From Streptomyces murinus (lineage in GTDB: Bacteria > Actinomycetota > Actinomycetes > Streptomycetales > Streptomycetaceae), in assembly GCF_002154555.1 (NCBI RefSeq), contig NZ_MUNF01000059.1, positions 1-37,462 on the forward strand: 37,462 nt of DNA, written 5' to 3'. A program made the translations under genes and the position numbers. Positions within the stretch are counted from its first letter, which is position 1; every line of letters starts with the position of its first letter. Under the pieces are notes generated by a model. It saw nothing but the letters and a program-made list of their open reading frames with translations, was not told the DNA's origin and did no database searches. Positions 1-7,493 of the stretch are shown here, piece after piece.

Positions 1-1368
1 CCCGGGGAGCGGGGCGCGGCCGAGGGGCGTGGCGCGGCCGAGGGGTGGGAGGCGGCGGCCCGGCGGCTGGCCTCCTCCCGGGTGCTGGACGTCGACGCGC
101 TGCTGGACGACCAAAAGACGCGCATCGTGGTGTGCTGCGGCTCCGGCGGCGTCGGCAAGACGACCACCGCGGCCGCCCTGGGCCTGCGCGCCGCCGAGCG
201 GGGCCGCAAGGTGGTCGTGCTCACCATCGACCCGGCCCGCAGGCTGGCCCAGTCGATGGGCATCGACTCCCTCGACAACGTCCCCCGCCGGGTCAAGGGC
301 ACCGACGGCGGCGGAGAGCTGCACGCCATGATGCTCGACATGAAGCGCACCTTCGACGAGGTCGTGGAGGCGCACGCGGACCGCGAGCGGGCGGCCGCGA
401 TCCTGGCGAACCCCTTCTACCAGTCGCTCTCGGCGGGCTTCGCGGGCACGCAGGAGTACATGGCGATGGAGAAGCTGGGCCAGCTGCGGGCGCGGGACGA
501 ATGGGACCTGATCGTGGTCGACACCCCGCCCTCCCGCTCGGCCCTGGACTTCCTGGACGCCCCCAAGCGGCTCGGCTCCTTCCTGGACGGCCGGCTGATC
601 CGCCTGCTCACCGCCCCCGCCAAACTGGGCGGCCGCGCGGGCATGGCGTTCCTGAACGTCGGGATGTCGATGATGACCGGCACCCTGGGCAAGCTGCTCG
701 GCGGCCAACTCCTCAAGGACGTCCAGACGTTCGTGGCCGCGATGGACACCACCTTCGGCGGCTTCCGCACCCGCGCGGACGCCACGTACAAGCTGCTCCA
801 GGCGCCCGGTACGGCGTTCCTGGTGGTGGCGGCCCCGGAGCGGGACGCGCTGCGCGAGGCCGCGTACTTCGTGGAGCGGCTGGCCGCGGAGGACATGCCG
901 CTGGTGGGGCTTGTGCTCAACCGGGTGCACGGCAGCGGCGCGGGCCGGCTGTCCGCCGAGCGGGCGCTGGACGCCGCGGAAAATCTTGCGGACCCCGGCA
1001 TTGTGGATCAGGGGGACGGGAAAGCTGGACTTCGTAACTCTCCCGAAACGTACGGCAGTTCAGAACCTCGCGCAGCCGAGGCCGCAACCGGTACCGACGC
1101 ATCCGGCACCTCCCCCGAAGGCTCCCCCGCCGACGAGGAACGTTCCGTCGACCGGCTCGCCGAGGGCCTGCTGAGGCTGCACGCCGAACGCATGCATCTC
1201 CTGGCGCGCGAGCAGCGCACGCGTGACCGCTTCACCGCCCGCCACCCCGAGGTGGCGGTGGTCGACGTACCCGCCCTGCCCGGCGATGTGCACGACCTCA
1301 CGGGCCTGCGCGACATCGGCGACCGCCTCGCGGCGGGCGCGCCCACGGAGCGTCCGGAACCGTCGTAG
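1..1368 (+). CDS. ArsA/Get3-type ATPase, 5' end outside window
   Basis: P-loop ATPase of the ArsA/Get3 (anion-transporting ATPase) family. The frame is open to base 1, so the true start may lie upstream; the first good internal start is GTG at 82, giving 428 residues. Counting from that GTG, the deviant Walker A motif GSGGVGKTT is at 20-28 and the DTPPSRSALDFLDAP switch region follows at about residue 155. Streptomyces carry paired soluble ArsA-like ATPases next to wblA (SCO3578-SCO3579 in S. coelicolor, from memory), so the partner gene should lie just upstream. The substrate is unknown; no arsenite pump gene is visible, so a role in arsenic resistance is not supported. A low-complexity Ala/Thr/Pro stretch around residues 335-360 separates the ATPase core from a C-terminal helical part. 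Confidence 0.85.
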   Translation, partial: PGERGAAEGRGAAEGWEAAARRLASSRVLDVDALLDDQKTRIVVCCGSGGVGKTTTAAALGLRAAERGRKVVVLTIDPARRLAQSMGIDSLDNVPRRVKGTDGGGELHAMMLDMKRTFDEVVEAHADRERAAAILANPFYQSLSAGFAGTQEYMAMEKLGQLRARDEWDLIVVDTPPSRSALDFLDAPKRLGSFLDGRLIRLLTAPAKLGGRAGMAFLNVGMSMMTGTLGKLLGGQLLKDVQTFVAAMDTTFGGFRTRADATYKLLQAPGTAFLVVAAPERDALREAAYFVERLAAEDMPLVGLVLNRVHGSGAGRLSAERALDAAENLADPGIVDQGDGKAGLRNSPETYGSSEPRAAEAATGTDASGTSPEGSPADEERSVDRLAEGLLRLHAERMHLLAREQRTRDRFTARHPEVAVVDVPALPGDVHDLTGLRDIGDRLAAGAPTERPEPS

Positions 1369-1468
1369 CGGACGCGGCCCGGCACAGCGGACGCGATCGC
1401 GCTCGCCCTGGGCTCTCGGCCGAACCCGAGGCGCGTGGGCGGCGAGGTCTGCGGGACCTACGGCGCCT

Positions 1469-1548
1469 GACCTGCGGTGTGCTTGATATGCGGTGTGGTT
1501 GACCTGCTGCGTGCTTAACCTGCCGCGTGCTTGGCCTGCTGTTTGCTG
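1469..1548. repeat. Five tandem imperfect 16-bp repeats
   Basis: Five head-to-tail 16-bp units lie between the convergent ATPase and wblA genes, at 1469, 1485, 1501, 1517 and 1533. They follow roughly GACCTGCNGYGTGCTT and each ends in a GCTT- or GTTT-like tail. No unit is a hairpin and no gene covers the stretch. Function unknown; it lies just past both stop codons. Confidence 0.75.
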
Positions 1549-1566
1549 GGTCCGCGCTCGCGGTCC

Positions 1567-1905
1567 TCAGCTCACGGCCGCGTAGTTCTCGTACACCTCG
1601 TCGCTGTCGAGGCTCACGAACCCGGAGCCGCGCTCGTACTCCGAGCGGGCCGTCTCCAGCAGCCTGCGCCAGGAGGTCACGGTGGGCCGCCGGCGCAGCA
1701 GAGCGCGGCGCTCCCGCTCGGTCATGCCTCCCCACACGCCGAACTCGACGCGATTGTCCAGCGCGTCGGCCAGGCACTCGGTGCGTACCGGACATCCGGT
1801 GCACACCGCCTTGGCTCTGTTCTGCGCTGCTCCTTGAACGAACAGTTCATCCGGATCGGTAGTGCGGCAGGCAGCCTGCGCACTCCAGTCGGTTACCCAG
1901 CCCAT
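1567..1905 (-). CDS. wblA: WhiB-like regulator WblA
   Basis: WhiB-like iron-sulfur protein of 112 residues. Four cysteines (C13, C35, C38, C44) are spaced as in cluster-binding Wbl proteins, followed by the GVWGG turn and a basic stretch (ERRALLRRRPT) that contacts DNA or sigma factor. The start at 1905 (MGWVTDW) gives the length I remember for WblA; an in-frame ATG at 1962 would add 19 non-conserved residues. WblA is a pleiotropic regulator in Streptomyces, needed for aerial hyphae to sporulate and generally repressing antibiotic production. It stands alone, convergent with the ATPase gene and divergent from the penicillin-binding protein gene across a long upstream region. Confidence 0.95.
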   Translation of the reverse strand: MGWVTDWSAQAACRTTDPDELFVQGAAQNRAKAVCTGCPVRTECLADALDNRVEFGVWGGMTERERRALLRRRPTVTSWRRLLETARSEYERGSGFVSLDSDEVYENYAAVS

Positions 1906-2399
1906 ACCGGCGCCGTCCTCTCCCGAATCGAGGCTCCCCCACGGCGGCAGCGGCATATTCACCGCCGCCAGTTGAGGACGTTACGGAAGGTGGGCACAGC
2001 GCAACACCCCCGTCGGGCCCAATCTTGAATGGCCCGAACGGACTATGGGTAAGCGGCAGATCACCCGCGGGAGTGAGCTGGCGACATATACGACTATCCC
2101 GGCAAACCAGGACAGCTACGGTGCGCCACAGCGGGCACCAGGTGACACACGCGGCGCAATCGGACACGTCTCGGGGTGCGACACGGGTGGTTCGCGACGG
2201 TTCCGAAAGCCGGACGGAGTGCTACGGGGCCGCACTGCCGTGACAGTTGGGAGCAGCTTAGGCCAAGGGCTGCACGCCTGTCCGGGAAATGGAAACGTAG
2301 GCAGGTCAGGGGGCACGCGGGGACTCGTACCGGTTACGGAACATCCCGAAGGCAAGCCGCTCCCTCAAAACGCTCAGGAGTACGGATTAGGCTGCCCCC
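1906..2399. other. 494-bp divergent upstream region of wblA and the PBP gene
   Basis: No convincing gene here: the reading frames are short and lack codon bias. It must hold the wblA promoter (leftward) and the PBP promoter (rightward). Just before the PBP start the sequence GGATTAGGCT offers a -10-like element only 7-8 bases from ATG 2400, and the only AGGAG is about 20 bases upstream, so the PBP transcript may be leaderless. Confidence 0.5.
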
Positions 2400-4733
2400 A
2401 TGCCAAAGAAGCGCTCGGGCGGTGGTCTGTCGCCGTTGCAGCAGGCCGCGAAGTTCCTCGGTGTCAGTGTGCTCGCGGGAGCCGTGATGGCGGGCATCGC
2501 GCTGCCCGCGGCCGGCGCTCTGGGCCTCGCGGCCAAGGGCTCGGTCCAGAGCTTCGACGAGATCCCGGCCAACCTGAAGAGTCCCCAGCTCAGTCAGCGC
2601 ACGACGATCCTGGACGCCAAGGGCGGCCAGATCGCGAGCGTGTACAGCCGGGACCGTACGGTGGTCGACCTCAAGGACATCTCGCCGTACATGCAGAAGG
2701 CGATCGTCGCGATCGAGGACTCGCGCTTCTACCAGCACGGCGCGATCGACCTCAAGGGCGTGCTGCGCGCCCTGAACAAGAACGCACAGGAGGGCGGGGT
2801 CGCGCAGGGCGCCTCCACGCTCACCCAGCAGCTGGTGAAGAACTACTTCATCGAGGAGGCCGGCGACGACCCGACGAAGGTCGCCGAGGCCACCCAGCAG
2901 ACGATGGGCCGCAAGGTCCGCGAGCTGAAGTACGCGATCCAGATCGAGGAACAGCTCGGCAAGAAGAAGATCCTCGAGAACTATCTGAACATCACCTTCT
3001 TCGGTGAGCAGGCCTATGGCGTGGAGGCCGCCTCCGAGCGGTACTTCTCCAAGCACGCCAAGGACCTGAACCTCCAGGAGTCCGCGCTGCTGGCCGGCAT
3101 CGTGCAGTCCCCGAGCCGCTACGACCCGGTCAACGACGAGGCGGAGGCCACCAAGCGCCGCAACATCGTGCTCCAGCGCATGGCGGAACTGGGCGACATC
3201 TCCCCGCAGGAGGCCGCCCAGGCCAAGCGCCAGCCGCTCGGACTCAAGCCCAGCCAGCCCAAGAACGGCTGCATCACCGCGGTCCAGGGCGCCGGGTTCT
3301 TCTGCGACTACGTGCGCGAGGTCTTCCTCACCGACCCGGCCTTCGGCAAGACCAAGGAGGCGCGCGCCAAGCTGTGGAACCAGGGCGGTCTGACGATCCG
3401 TACGACGCTCGACCCGCAGTCCCAGCAGTCCGTGCAGAACTCCATCAAGAACCACGTCTACAAGTCCGACCAGGTGGCGACCGCCGCGACGATCGTCGAG
3501 CCGGGCACCGGCAAGATCCTCGCCATGGGCCAGTCCCGGCCGTACGGCTTCGGCACGAACGAGACGCAGATCAACCTGTCGGTGAACCAGGGCATGGGCG
3601 GCGGCGCCGGCTACCAGCCGGGTTCGACGTTCAAGCCGATCGTCGCGGCGGCCGCGATCGAGGGCGGCAAGTCCCCGGCGCAGCAGTACCCGTCGCCGTA
3701 CGAGATGCCGTACCCGAGCCCGGTGGCCGCCTGCAACGGCAAGACCTGGCGCAACGACCCGGCCAAGCCGGCCAAGCTGACCAATGAGAACGAGTCGGAG
3801 CACGGGCCGTACGGCATGAAGGAGGCGACCGCCAAGTCGGTCAACACCTACTACGTGCAGCTGATCAGCGACATCGGCATCTGCCCGGTGATCGACATGG
3901 CGAAGAAGATGGGCGTGGCGCGCGCCGACGGCCGCCAGATCGACCAGGCCCCCTCGATCGCGCTCGGCACCCAGGAGATGTCCCCGCTGACGATGGCGAA
4001 CGCGTACGCCACCTTCGCCTCGCGCGGCATGTACTGCACCCCGGTCGCCATCGAGTCGGTCACCCAGACGACCGGCAGCCGGGTGAAGTCCCTTCCGGTG
4101 CCGCGTTCGACCTGCTCGCGCGCGATGTCCGAGAAGACGGCGGACACCGTCAGCACGCTCCTCAAGGGCGTGGTCGAGGACGGCACCGGCCAGGAGGCGG
4201 GCCTCGGCGACCGGCCGAGCGCGGGCAAGACCGGTACGACGGACGAGCGCTTCGCCGCCTGGTTCGTCGGCTACACCCCGAACATGGCGGGCGCGGTCTG
4301 GGTCGGCGACCCGCGGCACCAGCGCAAGATGATCAACATCACCATCGGCGGCATCCCGCACGACAAGGTCTACGGCGGTGAGGTCCCCGGCCCGATCTGG
4401 CGCGACATGATGAACGGCGCCCTGGAGGGCAAGCCGACGGAGGACTTCAACCTGGTCGACATCCCGGACGACAACGGCTCCGGCGACAACCACCAGGGCC
4501 AGGGGCAGGGCACCGGCGGTCAGCACGGCGGCGCCAACGGAGGCGGCCACGGACAGCTGATCGGCGGCCTGCTCGGCGGTCTGACCGGCGGCGGCGCGAC
4601 GGGCGGCGGCGCGACCGGCGGCCCCGGCGACATCGGTGGCACGGTGCCGACCGCGCCCGGCACCATCATCCAGGGGCAGACGAACGGCGGGGCGAACGGC
4701 CGGGCGGTCGGGGGGACCGGCGGTCGCCGCTAG
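2400..4733 (+). CDS. Class A penicillin-binding protein (bifunctional peptidoglycan synthase)
   Basis: Bifunctional glycosyltransferase/transpeptidase that polymerises and cross-links peptidoglycan outside the membrane; 777 residues. After a short basic N-terminus, one membrane anchor spans about 18-45. The GT51 glycosyltransferase domain shows EDSRFY at 106-111 (catalytic Glu) and QGASTLTQQLVKN at 136-148. The transpeptidase domain has the SxxK serine in PGSTFKP near residue 408, SVN near 480 and KTGTT near 610. A Gly/Asn/Gln-rich tail of about 90 residues ends the protein, as often in actinobacterial PBPs. It is transcribed alone and ends in a strong shared hairpin. The position next to wblA matches the Streptomyces chromosome. 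Confidence 0.95.
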   Translation: MPKKRSGGGLSPLQQAAKFLGVSVLAGAVMAGIALPAAGALGLAAKGSVQSFDEIPANLKSPQLSQRTTILDAKGGQIASVYSRDRTVVDLKDISPYMQKAIVAIEDSRFYQHGAIDLKGVLRALNKNAQEGGVAQGASTLTQQLVKNYFIEEAGDDPTKVAEATQQTMGRKVRELKYAIQIEEQLGKKKILENYLNITFFGEQAYGVEAASERYFSKHAKDLNLQESALLAGIVQSPSRYDPVNDEAEATKRRNIVLQRMAELGDISPQEAAQAKRQPLGLKPSQPKNGCITAVQGAGFFCDYVREVFLTDPAFGKTKEARAKLWNQGGLTIRTTLDPQSQQSVQNSIKNHVYKSDQVATAATIVEPGTGKILAMGQSRPYGFGTNETQINLSVNQGMGGGAGYQPGSTFKPIVAAAAIEGGKSPAQQYPSPYEMPYPSPVAACNGKTWRNDPAKPAKLTNENESEHGPYGMKEATAKSVNTYYVQLISDIGICPVIDMAKKMGVARADGRQIDQAPSIALGTQEMSPLTMANAYATFASRGMYCTPVAIESVTQTTGSRVKSLPVPRSTCSRAMSEKTADTVSTLLKGVVEDGTGQEAGLGDRPSAGKTGTTDERFAAWFVGYTPNMAGAVWVGDPRHQRKMINITIGGIPHDKVYGGEVPGPIWRDMMNGALEGKPTEDFNLVDIPDDNGSGDNHQGQGQGTGGQHGGANGGGHGQLIGGLLGGLTGGGATGGGATGGPGDIGGTVPTAPGTIIQGQTNGGANGRAVGGTGGRR

Positions 4734-4743
4734 CCCTTCCGGA

Positions 4744-4798
4744 GGTACGACGATGGGGCCGCACCCTGTGTTCCGGGGTGCGACCCCATCGTCGTACC
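4744..4798. terminator. Long hairpin between convergent genes (bidirectional terminator)
   Basis: A nearly perfect inverted repeat with arms of about 24 bases (4744-4768 and 4775-4798, one or two mismatches) starts ten bases after the PBP stop and ends before the YqeY-family stop. No long U-tract follows on either side, as usual for Streptomyces. It serves both converging genes. Confidence 0.85.
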
Positions 4799-4832
4799 GT
4801 CGTGCTGTCGTACTGCTTTCCCGGTCCCGGGG

Positions 4833-5300
4833 TCAGCCCTGGAGGAGCTTCTTCACCGCGGCGGCGACGCGGCCGCCCTCGGCCTGGCCGGCCACCTTGG
4901 GGTTCACGATCTTCATGACGGCGCCCATGGCCCGCGGCCCCTCGGCACCCGCCGCCCTGGCCTCCGCGACGGCCTGGGCGACGATCGCGTCCAGCTCGTC
5001 GTCGGACAGCTGCTGGGGCAGGTACTCGGCGAGCACCTCGCCTTCCGCCTTCTCGCGCTCGGCCGACTCGGCGCGGCCGCCCTTCGTGAAGGCATCGGCC
5101 GCCTCGCGGCGCTTCTTCGCCTCGCGGGTGATCACCTTGAGGACCTCGTCGTCGGACAGCTCACGCTTCTGCTTGCCCGCGACCTCCTCATTGGTGATCG
5201 CCGAGAGGGTCAGCCGGAGCGTGGAGGAGCGGAGCTCATTGCGCTCCTTGATCGCGGCGTTGAGGTCGTCCTGAAGCTTCGACTTGAGCGTGGTGGTCAT
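4833..5300 (-). CDS. GatB/YqeY domain protein
   Basis: YqeY-family protein of 155 residues, related to the C-terminal tRNA-binding domain of the amidotransferase subunit GatB. The N-terminal helices (KSKLQDDLNAAIKERNELRSST), the charged middle and the C-terminal GAVMKIVNPKVAGQAEGGRVAAAVKKLL stretch are typical, and length is normal. Exact function is not known; a tRNA-related role is inferred from the fold. It is divergent from the metallophosphoesterase gene with 94 bp between starts. Confidence 0.9.
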   Translation of the reverse strand: MTTTLKSKLQDDLNAAIKERNELRSSTLRLTLSAITNEEVAGKQKRELSDDEVLKVITREAKKRREAADAFTKGGRAESAEREKAEGEVLAEYLPQQLSDDELDAIVAQAVAEARAAGAEGPRAMGAVMKIVNPKVAGQAEGGRVAAAVKKLLQG

Positions 5301-5394
5301 GTGGTCGATTGTCTCAGGTGCGGGGCCCGGGGTGCCTGCCGATTTAGCGGGCGGGCGGTCCCGGGTGGCGGGCGCGGTCTGACACGATGGTCAT

Positions 5395-6321
5395 ATGCGC
5401 GCGCGATACGGAATTCCCCTGGGAATCATGGCGGCAGGCGCCGCCGGTCTGGCGTACTCGGTGGGCTTCGAGGCCCGCTCCTTCCGCCTGCGACGAGTGA
5501 CCGTCCCCGTCCTGCCGCCGGGCATGCATCCGCTGCGTGTGCTCCAGGTCTCCGACATCCACATGGTCGGCGGCCAGCACAAGAAGCAGCGCTGGCTGCG
5601 CTCGCTGGCGGGCCTGCGCCCGGACTTCGTGATCAACACCGGCGACAACCTGTCGGACCCGGAGGGCGTGCCGGAGGTGCTGGACGCACTGGGCCCGCTG
5701 ATGGAGTTCCCCGGCGCGTACGTCTTCGGCTCCAACGACTACTACGGCCCCAAACTCCGCAACCCCGCCCGCTACTTGCTGGAGAAGACGAGCGGCCGCC
5801 ACGGCCTGAACGGCAACGCGCCGGCGGTCGGCGCGATCCACAACCCGTGGGAGGACCTGCGGGACGGCTTCGACGAGGCGGGCTGGGTGAACCTGACCAA
5901 CACCCGCGGCGCCCTGAAGATCGAGGGCGTGTCGATCGAGCTGACCGGCCTGGACGACCCGCACATCAAGCGCGACCGCTACGCCAAGGTGGCCGGCGGG
6001 CCGACGGAGTCCTACGACTTCTCGCTCGGCGTGGTCCACGCCCCCTACCTGCGTGTCCTGGACGCCTTCACCGCGGACGACTACCCGCTGATCCTGGCCG
6101 GCCACACGCACGGCGGGCAGCTGTGCATCCCCTTCTACGGCGCCCTGGTCACCAACTGCGACCTGGACACGGACCGGGTGAAGGGCCTGTCCACGCACAC
6201 GGCGGAGGGCCGTACCTCCTATCTGCATGTCTCGGCGGGCTGCGGCACCAACCGCTACACCCCGGTCCGCTTCGCCTGCCCCCCGGAGGCGACGCTGCTG
6301 ACGCTGGTGCCGAGGTCGTAA
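5395..6321 (+). CDS. Membrane-associated metallophosphoesterase (YkuE-like)
   Basis: Calcineurin-like phosphoesterase of 308 residues. One N-terminal hydrophobic segment (about 6-24) would anchor or export it. Metal-ligand motifs come in the expected order: SDIH (D54, H56), GDN (83-85), GSND (112-115), a VVHAP histidine near 210 and GHTHGGQ near 235. The order fits the YkuE/LpxH-like subgroup acting on phosphomonoesters or phospholipid-type substrates; the real substrate cannot be read from sequence. ATG 5395 follows a short leader. The next gene begins 77 bases downstream on the same strand. Confidence 0.9.
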   Translation: MRARYGIPLGIMAAGAAGLAYSVGFEARSFRLRRVTVPVLPPGMHPLRVLQVSDIHMVGGQHKKQRWLRSLAGLRPDFVINTGDNLSDPEGVPEVLDALGPLMEFPGAYVFGSNDYYGPKLRNPARYLLEKTSGRHGLNGNAPAVGAIHNPWEDLRDGFDEAGWVNLTNTRGALKIEGVSIELTGLDDPHIKRDRYAKVAGGPTESYDFSLGVVHAPYLRVLDAFTADDYPLILAGHTHGGQLCIPFYGALVTNCDLDTDRVKGLSTHTAEGRTSYLHVSAGCGTNRYTPVRFACPPEATLLTLVPRS

Positions 6322-6398
6322 GACGCCGGTGCCCAGGTCGTAACCCGCCTGGCGTAGCCCGCATGGCCCGCACGCGCGCCCCTTCCTAGCGTGAGGGC

Positions 6399-7127
6399 AT
6401 GACCGCCCAGATACCCAGGGAGATCCCGGGCCTGCCCCCGGTCCCGGCGTCGCCCCTGCTCCCGCGTTCCCCGGCGCCGGCCAGGGCGGTACTGGCCCCG
6501 TCCCACCGCCCCGGGGCCGCCGTGTATCGCCTGCTCACGGCGCTGATCGCGGCGGCGGGCGTGGCCCTCGCCATCCTGCGGAGCACTCCGGCGCACGCGC
6601 TGAGCTACTTCGGTGTGCAGGCGGGCGCGATCCTGGCCGTGACGATGCTCCTGTCGGCGTCCCGCGCATGGCGCGGCCACCGCGTCCTTCCCTCGTGGCT
6701 GACCGGCGCGGCCCTGCTGTACGCCCTGGTGTCCGCGCTGACGTACCACCTGCTGCTGGCCAGGACCTCCTTCTCGATGACCGCGCTCTCGACACCCCCG
6801 GAGCGCTGGCACACCCAGTGGATCACCCTCCAGCTCCTGCACACGGTGGCTCCCGCGGCGGCCCTGCTGGACTGGCTGTGCCTGACCCCGGCGCCCCGGC
6901 TGCATCTGCACCAGGCCACGACCTGGCTCCTCTACCCCCTGGCCTACCTGGCCTTCTACCTCGCCCGCGGCGCTCCCTACCTCTACCCCTTCCTGGACCC
7001 CGCCGCCCACGGCTACCGCGTCACCCTGGCCAACGCCCTCCTCCTGGGCCTGGCGACCTACGCCCTGGCCACCCTCCTCGTGGCCCTCGACCACGCCCGC
7101 CCGACCCCGATCCAGCGCCACCTCTGA
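6399..7127 (+). CDS. Pr6Pr-family integral membrane protein
   Basis: 242-residue membrane protein with a Pro-rich cytoplasmic N-terminus (about 45 residues) and about six hydrophobic helices. Intramembrane His and Tyr residues (SALTYHLLLA, LLHTVAPAAALLDWL, YPLAYLAFYLARG) match the Pr6Pr/FAR-17a-AIG1-like family, which includes eukaryotic hydrolases of hydroxy fatty acid esters; the bacterial members are uncharacterised. It is the last core gene before tRNA-Pro. Confidence 0.75.
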   Translation: MTAQIPREIPGLPPVPASPLLPRSPAPARAVLAPSHRPGAAVYRLLTALIAAAGVALAILRSTPAHALSYFGVQAGAILAVTMLLSASRAWRGHRVLPSWLTGAALLYALVSALTYHLLLARTSFSMTALSTPPERWHTQWITLQLLHTVAPAAALLDWLCLTPAPRLHLHQATTWLLYPLAYLAFYLARGAPYLYPFLDPAAHGYRVTLANALLLGLATYALATLLVALDHARPTPIQRHL

Positions 7128-7194
7128 ATCGGATTTCGTTTCCTGGCCCCCAGTGGGCTAAAGTAAACGACGTCGCCGCGACAAGCAGTGACAT

Positions 7195-7268
7195 CGGGGT
7201 GTAGCGCAGCTTGGCAGCGCGCTTCGTTCGGGACGAAGAGGTCGTGGGTTCAAATCCCGCCACCCCGA
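7195..7268 (+). tRNA. tRNA-Pro (anticodon CGG)
   Basis: A full cloverleaf is visible: acceptor arms CGGGGTG (7195-7201) and CACCCCG (7261-7267), discriminator A at 7268, a GCGC D-stem, anticodon stem CTTCG/CGAAG around loop TTCGGGA with anticodon CGG at 7229-7231, and a T-arm with TTCAAAT. The 3' CCA is not encoded in full. Its 3' half is the expected integration target of the element to the right, and it remains intact. Confidence 0.97.
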
Positions 7269-7283
7269 CAGAGAAATACCAGG

Positions 7284-7319
7284 TCAGGCCCGGTGCTGAG
7301 AGATCAGCACCGGGCCTGA
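7284..7319 (+). terminator. tRNA-Pro transcription terminator
   Basis: Perfect 16-bp arms TCAGGCCCGGTGCTGA (7284-7299) and its complement (7304-7319) enclose a GAGA loop and are followed by TTTGCTTT. It starts 15 bases after the tRNA and should end its transcript. Confidence 0.9.
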
Positions 7320-7340
7320 TTTGCTTTGTGGCCCCGTTTT

Positions 7341-7389
7341 GGGAGCCGTTTGGGAGCCAACTTCCAGAAACCGGCTCCCGGCGGCTCCC
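7341..7389. promoter_or_regulatory. Candidate integrase arm-type sites
   Basis: GGGAGCC occurs directly at 7341 and 7352, 11 bp apart, and its inverse GGCTCCC at 7373 and 7383, 10 bp apart. The two pairs face each other across 14 bp, so each pair shows the same face of the helix. Lying just inside the tRNA target, they suit arm-type sites for a tyrosine integrase or excisionase. Function is inferred. Confidence 0.5.
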
Positions 7390-7493
7390 AGCGAGCGGCC
7401 GTCCGCCGTCCAGCCCGCCCTTTGCCGCTCACGCTGGGACAGGATCATCCCTACGGTTGTGCGAGGCCGATCACAGGCGGTACGACGATCGCC

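Noticed and set aside
1-1368. Arsenic resistance role for the ArsA-like ATPase
   Set aside because: No arsenite pump, reductase or ArsR gene nearby; the wblA-linked ATPases are a separate conserved pair.
2334-4550. 738-codon open frame antisense to the PBP gene
   Set aside because: Composition is only the mirror of the strongly supported PBP frame (Arg/Leu/Val/Gly-rich, no motifs); a usual high-GC shadow.
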